A stretch of DNA of 11,791 nucleotides from Deltaproteobacteria bacterium. GTDB lineage: Bacteria; Myxococcota_A; UBA9160; JAFDET01. This document shows positions 6,198-11,791 of the stretch, piece after piece. A program made the translations under genes and the position numbers. The stretch is from NCBI GenBank assembly GCA_019310195.1, contig JAFDET010000075.1, positions 1 to 11,791 on the forward strand, in the 5' to 3' direction. The notes under the pieces were generated by a model. It saw nothing but the letters and a program-made list of their open reading frames with translations, was not told the DNA's origin and did no database searches. Positions within the stretch are counted from its first letter, which is position 1; the number at the start of each line of letters is the position of its first letter.

Positions 6198-6301
6198 CGC
6201 CCGGGAGGCTAGCCGCGTGCTGGTTCGCCCACAACGCGCAGGAAGTTGCGCACGCGTTGCCGTGACGGGCGCCACCGCGCTGCCGGCTGCGCTCGCATAG
6301 C
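6198..6301. promoter_or_regulatory. Divergent intergenic region between hydrolase and SpoIIAA-like genes
   Basis: This 104-base gap separates two divergent genes and should hold both promoters. No convincing -35/-10 pair was found on either strand. It contains an inverted repeat, CAACGCG (6232-6238) and CGCGTTG (6253-6259) with a 14-base spacer, and a shorter nested one (GCGCA 6236-6240, TGCGC 6247-6251). In such GC-rich DNA these may be chance. Confidence 0.3.
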
Positions 6302-6688
6302 GTGCACATCGTGCCGATTGCATTTCATCGCGAAGACGACGTGGTGCATACGATCGCCGTGGGCGTGGTGACCGAGTCCGAGCTGATGGAGCACGCGGAG
6401 CGTCTGGCCGGCGAGTTCGGCCGGGAGCCGTTCCGCGCCGAGCTGGCGGACCTGAGCCAGGTCCGCCAGCTGCTCCTCGACGCCGAGGCCCTGGCCCGGG
6501 TCGCCGAGGTCTGGCGCGAGGCCGAGGTGCCCGCCGTGCGGGCGCAGGTGGCGTTCGTGGCCCCGTCCCGCGAGGCCTTCGGCTTGGCCAGCACCTACGA
6601 GATCCTGCGCGGAAGCGGCTGGGTGGACGTGCGCGTCTTCCGCGACCACTACGCGGCGCGCCAGTGGCTGGACCTGCCCGAGAAGTGA
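6302..6688 (+). CDS. SpoIIAA/STAS-like small cytoplasmic protein
   Basis: This 128-residue protein has no signal peptide or membrane segment. It resembles the SpoIIAA-like (STAS/SEC14-type) proteins common in GC-rich proteobacteria. It opens with an antiparallel start (PIAFHREDDVVHTIAVGVVT, 5-24), followed by a long acidic helix, a strand-helix unit around FRAELADLSQV (44-54), AQVAFVAPS (81-89) and a closing VDVRVFRDHYAARQWL (108-123). The ending RVFRD plus helix plus WL is frequent in this group. Catalytic residues are not expected; such domains bind partners or small lipids. The start is read as GTG 6302; a second GTG at 6311 is possible and neither has a clear ribosome site. It is transcribed alone on the plus strand and runs to within 12 bases of the convergent SDR gene. 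Function unknown. Confidence 0.75.
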   Translation: MHIVPIAFHREDDVVHTIAVGVVTESELMEHAERLAGEFGREPFRAELADLSQVRQLLLDAEALARVAEVWREAEVPAVRAQVAFVAPSREAFGLASTYEILRGSGWVDVRVFRDHYAARQWLDLPEK

Positions 6689-6700
6689 TCCGGCCGGCTC

Positions 6701-7465
6701 TCAGCGCGCGACCGCGCCGCCGTCCACCAGCATCGACGCTCCATTCACGAACGAGGCCCGGTCGGAGCAGAGCCAGACTACCGCCTCGGCGATCTCCTCC
6801 GGCAGCCCCAGGCGCCCGCCGGGTGCGGAGGCGCGGATCATCTTCTCCACCTGCGGGCCCATGCTCATATAACTCTGGAGCATGGGCGTATCGATGGTTC
6901 CCGGCAGCACCGCGTTCACGCGGATGCCGGTGGAGGTGTTCTCCATGGCGGCGGTCTTGGTCAGACCCAGGATCGCGTGCTTTGAGGCGCAGTAGGGAGC
7001 CAGGCCGGGAACGCCCAGGACCCCGGCGGCGGACGCCGTGTTGACGATGGCGCCGCTCTGCTGCGCCTGCATGCGTGCGATCTCGTGCTTCAGGCACAGG
7101 AAGACGCCGGTGAGGTTCACGTCCAGGGTGCTGCGCCAGCCCTCGAGCGGAAGCTGGTGCACGGCGCCCATGGCGCCGGTGATGCCGGCGTTGTTGTGGG
7201 CGCAGTCCAAGCGGCCGTGCCGCTCGAAGATGCCGGCGACTACGCTCTCCACCTCTTCTTCGCGCGTCACGTCCAGGGCCTCGAAGATCGCGTCGCCGCC
7301 CGCCTGGCGGATCGACTCGGCGGTGACCTCGCCGCCCTCGCCGTCGCGGTCGGCCACGATCACCATCTCGGCGCCTTCCCGGGCGAAGGCCAGCGCCGCC
7401 GCGCGGCCGATGCCCGAGGCGGCGCCGGTGACGAGGACGATCTTTCCGTCGGAGAGCCCGCTCAC
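6701..7465 (-). CDS. Classical short-chain dehydrogenase/reductase
   Basis: This 254-residue classical SDR is an NAD(P)-dependent alcohol dehydrogenase or ketoreductase. It has TGAASGIG (13-20), VIVADRD with Asp39 (NAD(H) preference likely), NNAG (91-94), Ser145, the catalytic pair Tyr158/Lys162 in YCASKHAILG, and the C-terminal FVNGASMLVDGG that closes the cofactor site. Overall it resembles glucose dehydrogenase/cyclopentanol dehydrogenase-like SDRs often annotated in lipid and terpene degradation loci. The start is GTG 7465, one base past the LLM oxidoreductase stop (TGATGTG), with TGAGG 7 bases upstream, inside the previous gene. The pair is thus co-translated and may act on successive intermediates, but the substrate cannot be read from sequence. 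Confidence 0.9.
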   Translation of the reverse strand: MSGLSDGKIVLVTGAASGIGRAAALAFAREGAEMVIVADRDGEGGEVTAESIRQAGGDAIFEALDVTREEEVESVVAGIFERHGRLDCAHNNAGITGAMGAVHQLPLEGWRSTLDVNLTGVFLCLKHEIARMQAQQSGAIVNTASAAGVLGVPGLAPYCASKHAILGLTKTAAMENTSTGIRVNAVLPGTIDTPMLQSYMSMGPQVEKMIRASAPGGRLGLPEEIAEAVVWLCSDRASFVNGASMLVDGGAVAR

Positions 7466-7466
7466 A

Positions 7467-8339
7467 TCAAGGCCTCAGCTTCGGGAAGACGTCATCCGCG
7501 AAGCGCCGGATGCCGTCGAGCTTCTCCTGCAGGTCGCCGGTCAGGCCGCTGTAGAAGAGCCAGGGCATGGTCTGCAGGGTGGTGACGCCGGCGTCTGCCA
7601 CGCGCCGATAGCCGTCCGCGTCGCTGGCGTCGATGCACGCGGCGACGATGTCGAAGGGCTCGTCCGCGCGCCCGGCCTCCCGGCGCAGCGCGTGCAGGCG
7701 CGTCGCGATCTCGCGCATCTCGTCGGTGGTGTGCAGGTCGGAAATCCAGCCGTCGCCCAGGCGTGCCGCGCGGCGCAGGGCGGGCTCGGACAGTCCGCCG
7801 ACGATGACCGGAATGGGCTGCGACGGCGCCGGGGTCATGCTCAGGGGGGCGAAGTCGTAGAACTCGCCCCGGTGCTCCACCACCTCGCCGGTCCAGAGCT
7901 TGCGCATCACTTCCAGCATCTCGTCGGCGCGGCGTCCGCGCCGCGCGAAAGGCTGCTCCAGGAGGTCGAACTCCTCCTTCATCCAGCCCACGCCCATGCC
8001 CAGGGTCACCCGGTTGCCCGAGAGCACCGCCGCGGTGCCCACCGCCTTGGCCACCACGAACGGGTTGCGCATGGGCAGCACGTAGATCCCGGTGCAGAAG
8101 CGGAGGCGCTCGGTCACCGCGGCCATCGCGCCGATCGCCACCCACGGATCGGGCCACGGCGTCGGCGCGTCCCAGCGGGGCTTGGCGTCGTCGGTGTACG
8201 GGTAGGGAGACTCGATCGTCTCGGGGTGCACCACGTGATCCGACACCAGGGCCAGGTCCCAGCCCGCATCGTCGGCGGCTCTGGCCATGGGGAGCCAGTG
8301 GGACGGGTCGCTGAACGCCATGGACATGGCGAACTTCAT
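7467..8339 (-). CDS. LLM-class F420-dependent oxidoreductase (TIGR03619-like)
   Basis: The 290-residue protein has the TIM-barrel pattern of luciferase-like flavin/F420 enzymes: MKFAMSMAF at the first strand, ARAADDAGWDLALVSDHVVH (20-38), a proline-rich insertion with YPYTDDAKPRWD (46-57), then RLRFCTGIYVLPMRNPFVVA (78-97), LSGNRVTLGMGVGWMKEEFD (106-125) and PIPVIVGG near the middle. The VGWMKEEF motif and SDHV motif are characteristic of the actinobacterial-type F420 group related to Rv2161c. It should transfer hydride to or from an organic substrate with reduced F420, although some relatives use FMN. AAGGAG lies 8 bases before ATG 8339. It is the first gene of a pair with the SDR. The combination of an F420 enzyme with an SDR is common in lipid and xenobiotic loci; its reaction here is unknown. 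Confidence 0.88.
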   Translation of the reverse strand: MKFAMSMAFSDPSHWLPMARAADDAGWDLALVSDHVVHPETIESPYPYTDDAKPRWDAPTPWPDPWVAIGAMAAVTERLRFCTGIYVLPMRNPFVVAKAVGTAAVLSGNRVTLGMGVGWMKEEFDLLEQPFARRGRRADEMLEVMRKLWTGEVVEHRGEFYDFAPLSMTPAPSQPIPVIVGGLSEPALRRAARLGDGWISDLHTTDEMREIATRLHALRREAGRADEPFDIVAACIDASDADGYRRVADAGVTTLQTMPWLFYSGLTGDLQEKLDGIRRFADDVFPKLRP

Positions 8340-8390
8340 CGGGGGATCTCCTTGTCGCGGGACGCCGCGCGCGGCCGCGAAGCGTAGCGG

Positions 8391-9053
8391 CTATCCACCC
8401 AGGACGATCCACACCGTGGCCGCGCCGGCGGCCAGCAGCAGCAGCAGCCCGAACGCGGCCAGGACGCGCTGCAGAGGATGCGCCGGCGGCCGGGGCGTGT
8501 CGGCCGGCACAGCCGCGCCGCGTGAGACCAGGCGGAAGGCGGAGCCGCCCGCGGGCACCTCGCGCGCCAGCCGCGGATCCAGCGCGTCGAAGCCCAGCTC
8601 CAGCCGATCTCCCAGCAGGTCCCGAATCGGACCGGACGCCATTACGTGCCCCTCGTCGGCCAGGTCCGCCAGGCGCGAGGCGCCGTCGGCGCCCTCGCCG
8701 CACAGCGCGCCGTCCACGCGGCCCCAGTGCAGGCCGACCCGCCAGCGCAGGCCCACGCCGTCATCGTCGCTGCCGTTCAACTCGAGGGCGCAGCGTGCCG
8801 CGTCGCTGGCGCTGGGGAAGGCCGCCAGCACGCCGCCACCGGGCTCGGCGGCGGCCTGTCCCCCGTAGCGCGTCACGCGCGTCAGCACGCGATCCCGGTG
8901 CTCGGCGGCCAGCCGCCCCGCCAGGTCGTCGTCGTGGGCCAGCAGGTGCTCGTGGCCCGTGGGCGTCGCCACCAGAACGGCGGCCTCTCGCGCGCTCACG
9001 CGAGAACCGGCGGCGGCCGCGACGAGTAGAATGCCCGCATCGCCACGGAGCAT
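8391..9053 (-). CDS. Degenerate class III adenylate/guanylate cyclase-homology protein with C-terminal membrane anchor
   Basis: Reading from ATG 9053 gives 220 residues; GTG 8999 (202 residues) is an equally possible start, and neither has a good ribosome site. The order of elements follows a class III nucleotide cyclase: VLVATPTGHEHLL (27-39) at the position of the first metal-binding strand, GGGVLAAFPSASDAARCALE (72-91) at the usual GDG-x-AFPS element, WRVGLHWGRVDG (104-115), a GASRLADLADEG helix, then GHVMASGPIRDLLG. Both metal-binding aspartates are missing (T/P at the first site, Gly in place of Asp in GDG), and the Asn of the N-x-x-x-R motif is not kept, so catalysis is unlikely. A hydrophobic helix, VLAAFGLLLLLAAGAATVWIVL (198-218 approx.), ends the protein. 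It may act as a membrane-bound sensor or partner domain. It is divergent from the racemase operon. Confidence 0.7.
   Translation of the reverse strand: MLRGDAGILLVAAAAGSRVSAREAAVLVATPTGHEHLLAHDDDLAGRLAAEHRDRVLTRVTRYGGQAAAEPGGGVLAAFPSASDAARCALELNGSDDDGVGLRWRVGLHWGRVDGALCGEGADGASRLADLADEGHVMASGPIRDLLGDRLELGFDALDPRLAREVPAGGSAFRLVSRGAAVPADTPRPPAHPLQRVLAAFGLLLLLAAGAATVWIVLGG
9027..9032 (+). promoter_or_regulatory. Possible -10 element of the racemase operon
   Basis: TAGAAT differs from TATAAT at one base and lies 55 bases before the racemase start, which gives a reasonable leader. No convincing -35 is present 16-18 bases upstream. It falls inside the 5' end of the cyclase-like gene on the other strand if that gene starts at 9053. 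Weak evidence only. Confidence 0.25.
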
Positions 9054-9087
9054 ACGCGAAGTGCGCGAACCACGAGGAGCGCAGCCG

Positions 9088-10233
9088 ATGGGTCCCCTGG
9101 ACGGTGTGAAGGTGGTGGAGATCGCGGGCATCGGCCCGGGTCCGTTCGCGGGCATGCTGCTGGCGGATCTGGGCGCCGAGGTGCTGCGCGTCGAGCGGGT
9201 GCAGGCGGTGGGGCGCGGCTGGTCGGACCCGACCCTGGACTTCCTGGCGCGCGGGCGGCGCTCGATTGCCGTGGACCTGAAGCATCCCGACGGCGTCGCC
9301 AGCGTGCTGCGCCTGCTGGAGCGCGCCGACGTGCTGTTCGAAGGCTTTCGTCCCGGCGTGATGGAGCGCCTGGGCCTGGGCCCCGACGTCTGCCTCGAGC
9401 GCAACCCGCGCCTGGTGTACGGGCGCATGACCGGCTGGGGCCAGGAGGGACCCCTGGCTCACAGCGCGGGCCACGACATCAACTACATCGCCCTGGCCGG
9501 TGCCCTGCATCCCATCGGGCGGCGCGGCGGGCCGCCGGTGCCGCCGCTCAACCTGGTGGGCGACTTCGGCGGGGGCGGAATGCTGCTGGCGCTGGGCATC
9601 CTGGCCGCGCTGGTCGAGCGCCAGCAGTCCGGGCGCGGCCAGGTGGTGGACGCGGCCATGGTGGACGGCGCGTCGCTGCTGATGACCATCTTCCACGCCA
9701 CCGACCAGGTGGGCTTCACCACCTCCGAGCGCGGGACCAACATGCTGGACTCGGGCTCCCACTTCTACGACGCCTACGAGACGTCCGACGGCAAGTGGAT
9801 CTCCATCGGCTCCATCGAGCCCAAGTTCTACGCGGAGCTGATCCGCCTGCTGGAGCTCGAGCCAAGCTCATTCGCGTCGCAGATGGACCGCGAGCAGTGG
9901 CCGGTCCTCAAGGCGCGCATCGCGGATGTATTCCGCACCCGGACGCGCGACGCGTGGTGCGCACTCCTCGAAGGCACCGACGTCTGCTTCGCGCCGGTTC
10001 TCACCCTGGACGAGGCGCGCGAGCACCCTCACGCACGGGCGCGCGAGGCCTTCGCCGAGGTCGCGGGAAAGGCCCAGCCTGCGCCGGCTCCGCGCTTCTC
10101 GCGCTCGCCGGCGCGCATCCAGCGTCCCCCGCCCGCCCCCGGTGAAAACACGCAGGAGGCGCTCTCGGACTGGGGCTTCTCCGCCGAGGAGATCGCGGCG
10201 CTGCGCGAGGCGGGCGCCGTGGCAGGCGCATAG
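9088..10233 (+). CDS. Alpha-methylacyl-CoA racemase (CoA-transferase family III fold)
   Basis: This 381-residue enzyme should interconvert the (2R) and (2S) forms of 2-methylacyl-CoA esters, such as pristanoyl-CoA or the CoA ester of a sterol C26/27 acid. Family and function are supported by LDGVKVVEIAGIGPGPFAGM (4-23), FRPGVMERLGLGP (87-99), His129 in AGHDINY, Asp159 in LVGDF, and Glu244 in GSIEPKFY. These match His126, Asp156 and Glu241 of Mycobacterium MCR, the acid/base residues of the racemase, and are distinct from formyl-CoA transferase-type relatives with a catalytic Asp at the first site. MLDSGSHFYDAYETSDGKWI at 219-238 is also AMACR-like. ATG 9088 has GAGGAG 8 bases upstream; an in-frame reading from 8959 lacks homology. 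It is the first gene of a plus-strand operon with an SDR and a P450. Confidence 0.94.
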   Translation: MGPLDGVKVVEIAGIGPGPFAGMLLADLGAEVLRVERVQAVGRGWSDPTLDFLARGRRSIAVDLKHPDGVASVLRLLERADVLFEGFRPGVMERLGLGPDVCLERNPRLVYGRMTGWGQEGPLAHSAGHDINYIALAGALHPIGRRGGPPVPPLNLVGDFGGGGMLLALGILAALVERQQSGRGQVVDAAMVDGASLLMTIFHATDQVGFTTSERGTNMLDSGSHFYDAYETSDGKWISIGSIEPKFYAELIRLLELEPSSFASQMDREQWPVLKARIADVFRTRTRDAWCALLEGTDVCFAPVLTLDEAREHPHARAREAFAEVAGKAQPAPAPRFSRSPARIQRPPPAPGENTQEALSDWGFSAEEIAALREAGAVAGA

Positions 10234-10281
10234 CTAGCGTAGGAGCCCGCAACCAGCGGCTGCGTTCCGGGAGGCGCGTGC

Positions 10282-11061
10282 ATGATTCTCGAGGGCAAGA
10301 CGGTCGTCGTCTCCGGCGTGGGCGGAGGCCTGGGGCGCGAGGTCGCGCGTCTGGCCCTGCGCGACGGCGCCCAGGTCGTGCTGGCCGCGCGTACCGAGGA
10401 AGTATTGCAGAAGACGGCCGCGGAGCTGGACCCGTCGGGTGAGCGCGTGGCCTGGGCGCGCACCGACATCACCCATGCCGAGGACGCGGAAGCGCTGGTC
10501 GCCCTGGCCGTGGAGCGCTTCGGCCGCGTGGACGCCATGGTCCAGGTCGCGGCCTACGAGACCGTCTTCGGCGGCCTTCAAGACACCGACTTCGATAAAT
10601 GGCGCCGCGCCTTCGACACCAACGTGCTGGGCAGCCTGACGCTGATGCGGCCCGTCGCCGCCGCGATGAAGCAAGCCGGCGGCGGCTCCGTCGTGTTGGT
10701 CGGCTCCCAGTCCATGTTCCAGCCGCAGCTTCCCCAGGCCGGCTATGCGGCCTCCAAGGGCGCACTGCTCTCGGCCATGTACTACCTGACCGAGGAGCTG
10801 GGGCCGGACAAGATCCGCGTCAACATGGTGGTGCCCAGCTGGATGTGGGGCCCGCCGGTCGAGGCCTTCGTCAAGTTCCGCGCCAAGAGGCAGAACGTGC
10901 CGGAGCAGGCGATCGTGGACGAGATCACGGGACGGATCCCGCTGGGAAGTATCGTGCCGGACGAGGAGGTGGCCGAGGCCGCCGTGTTCCTCATGTCGGA
11001 CCGGGCTCGCTGCATCACCGGGCAGACTTTGTTGGTGAACGGCGGCGAGATGATGCGCTGA
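10282..11061 (+). CDS. Short-chain dehydrogenase/reductase with atypical NNAG region
   Basis: The 259-residue protein is a classical SDR, an NAD(P)-dependent alcohol or ketone oxidoreductase. The cofactor loop is SGVGGGLG (11-18), with VLAAR (33-37) at the second strand; the Arg there may favour NADP(H). The catalytic residues are present: Ser142 or Ser144 in GSQSMF and Tyr155/Lys159 in GYAASKGAL. The usual NNAG of strand 4 is replaced by QVAAYE (88-93), which is uncommon. A conserved ITGQTLLVNGGEM closes the protein. PSWMWGPP after the strand-6 region implies a bulky, aromatic substrate pocket, an inference. ATG 10282 has GGGAGG 7 bases upstream. It follows the racemase by 48 bases and precedes the P450 by 20, so it is in the same operon and may oxidise the alcohol made by the P450. 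Substrate unknown. Confidence 0.88.
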   Translation: MILEGKTVVVSGVGGGLGREVARLALRDGAQVVLAARTEEVLQKTAAELDPSGERVAWARTDITHAEDAEALVALAVERFGRVDAMVQVAAYETVFGGLQDTDFDKWRRAFDTNVLGSLTLMRPVAAAMKQAGGGSVVLVGSQSMFQPQLPQAGYAASKGALLSAMYYLTEELGPDKIRVNMVVPSWMWGPPVEAFVKFRAKRQNVPEQAIVDEITGRIPLGSIVPDEEVAEAAVFLMSDRARCITGQTLLVNGGEMMR

Positions 11062-11081
11062 CGCTGCAGGAGTAGACGCCG

Positions 11082-11791
11082 ATGGCACTGACCGATGGAC
11101 GCGAACTGATCGAGCCCTCCTGGTACGGCGAGCACGGCCCGCCCCACGACATCTGGAGCCAGCTGCGGCGCGAGTCGCCGGTGCACGCCTGCGAGCCGCC
11201 GGGCTACCGGCCCTTCTGGGCCATCACGCGTCACGCCGACATCTGCGAGATCTCCAAGCGCCCGGAGACCTTCTCCAGCGCGCCCGGGATCTTCATGCCG
11301 CGCAAGAGCGATGTGCTGGATCCGGACGGCCTGGGCAAGATGCGGGTCATCATCGAGATGGACCCGCCGGAGCACCGCGCCATCCGCAAGGTGACCAGCC
11401 CCTGGTTCACGCCGCGGGCCCTGGGCCGCGTGGATGCGGCCGTGGACAAGAGCGCGCGCGCCCTGGTGGACCGCATGGCCGCCGACGGCGGACAGGGCGA
11501 GTGCGACTTCGCCACCGACATCGCCGCCGCCCACCCCCTGCGCATCCTCTCCACCATCCTGGGCGTGCCCCAGTCCGAGGAGCCGCGCATCCTGCGCCTG
11601 ACCAACCAACTCTTCGCCGACGACGACCCGGAGCTGCAGCGCGAGGGCGAGGACCGCGTCCAGGCCCAGCGCGAGCTGGGCCTGGAGCTCTTCCAGCTCT
11701 TCTCGGAGATCGTCGAGGACCGCCGCAAGAACCCGCGCGACGACCTGGCCAGCGTGATCGCCAACGGCCAGGTGGACGGCGCGCCCATGGG
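11082..11791 (+). CDS. Cytochrome P450, N-terminal part (partial, runs off the window)
   Basis: About 236 codons of a bacterial class I P450 are present and the frame is open to the edge. ATG 11082 has AGGAG (11068-11072) 9 bases upstream. Family marks in order: IWSQLRRESPVHACEPP (24-40), then FWAITRHADICEISKRPETF through 69, FSSAPGIF, the helix C motif MDPPEHRAIRKVTSPWFTPR (103-122 approx.) where the haem propionate Arg/His lie, and the B'/F helices up to DDLASVIANGQVDG. MDPPEH-x-x-x-RK with PWFTPR is typical of the CYP125/CYP124/CYP142-like and related lipid-hydroxylating clans. The I-helix Thr and the haem-binding Cys lie outside the window, so activity cannot be confirmed here. In steroid catabolism this type hydroxylates a terminal methyl of the side chain, which would supply the acid activated before the racemase step. 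This role is inferred from context. Confidence 0.88.
   Translation, partial: MALTDGRELIEPSWYGEHGPPHDIWSQLRRESPVHACEPPGYRPFWAITRHADICEISKRPETFSSAPGIFMPRKSDVLDPDGLGKMRVIIEMDPPEHRAIRKVTSPWFTPRALGRVDAAVDKSARALVDRMAADGGQGECDFATDIAAAHPLRILSTILGVPQSEEPRILRLTNQLFADDDPELQREGEDRVQAQRELGLELFQLFSEIVEDRRKNPRDDLASVIANGQVDGAPM

Noticed and set aside
5428..6309. N-terminal extension fusing the arsenate reductase frame to an upstream reading
   Set aside because: The extension overlaps the hydrolase gene in another frame and is Arg/Gly/Pro/Ala-rich. The reductase fold starts exactly at the GTG that overlaps the hydrolase stop.
6198..7097. Long in-frame extension of the alpha/beta hydrolase
   Set aside because: It lies antisense to the SpoIIAA-like gene and over the SDR gene; a signal peptide begins right at ATG 6197.
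9054..9428. N-terminal extension of the cyclase-like protein
   Set aside because: It overlaps the racemase gene on the other strand and reads as Arg/Ser/Pro-rich noise.
1..11791. CRISPR arrays, tRNA/rRNA genes, insertion sequences, prophage or defence genes
   Set aside because: I saw no regularly spaced repeats, cloverleaf-like segments, transposase or phage-type proteins; all space is taken by metabolic genes and short gaps.

Overview
The window is very GC-rich, densely coded DNA with clear AGGAG-type ribosome binding sites and strong G/C bias at third codon positions. Two F420-type proteins (the tail of a deazaflavin-dependent nitroreductase and an LLM oxidoreductase), a cytochrome P450 and many lipid-type SDR and acyl-CoA enzymes suggest a GC-rich aerobic bacterium. 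Candidates are an actinobacterium or a member of the former Deltaproteobacteria (Myxococcota or Binatota-like); the sequence alone does not decide. A lipobox lipoprotein and signal-peptide hydrolase are compatible with either. No rRNA, tRNA, CRISPR array, transposase or phage gene was seen.

Layout. Positions 1-67 hold the end of a nitroreductase-family gene; its stop overlaps the stop of a convergent lipoprotein gene (64-723, minus). A minus-strand operon covers 4895 to 863: SCPx-type thiolase, extended SDR, HSD17B4-type 3-hydroxyacyl-CoA dehydrogenase and hydratase-2 (MaoC). It has a palindromic operator-like site upstream (4991-5006), hairpins at two internal junctions and a strong terminator at 768-797. 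Next on the minus strand is a coupled pair, a secreted alpha/beta hydrolase and a thioredoxin-type arsenate reductase (6197-5011). A small plus-strand SpoIIAA-like protein (6302-6688) faces a second minus-strand pair, LLM oxidoreductase then SDR (8339-6701). Upstream of that lies a degenerate class III cyclase-homology protein with a C-terminal membrane helix (9053-8391). Divergent from it is a plus-strand operon: alpha-methylacyl-CoA racemase, SDR, cytochrome P450 (9088 to beyond the window edge).

How the genes fit together. Racemase, hydratase-2, 17beta-HSD4-like dehydrogenase and SCPx thiolase are the bacterial counterparts of the enzymes that shorten the methyl-branched side chain of bile-acid intermediates and pristanate in animal peroxisomes. 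A P450 of the type that oxidises terminal methyl groups sits with the racemase. The simplest reading is a locus for degrading a branched isoprenoid or sterol-like side chain: P450 oxidation of a methyl end, epimerisation of the 2-methylacyl-CoA, hydration, oxidation and thiolysis. The acyl-CoA ligase and acyl-CoA dehydrogenase this route needs are not in the window. The true substrate is inference.
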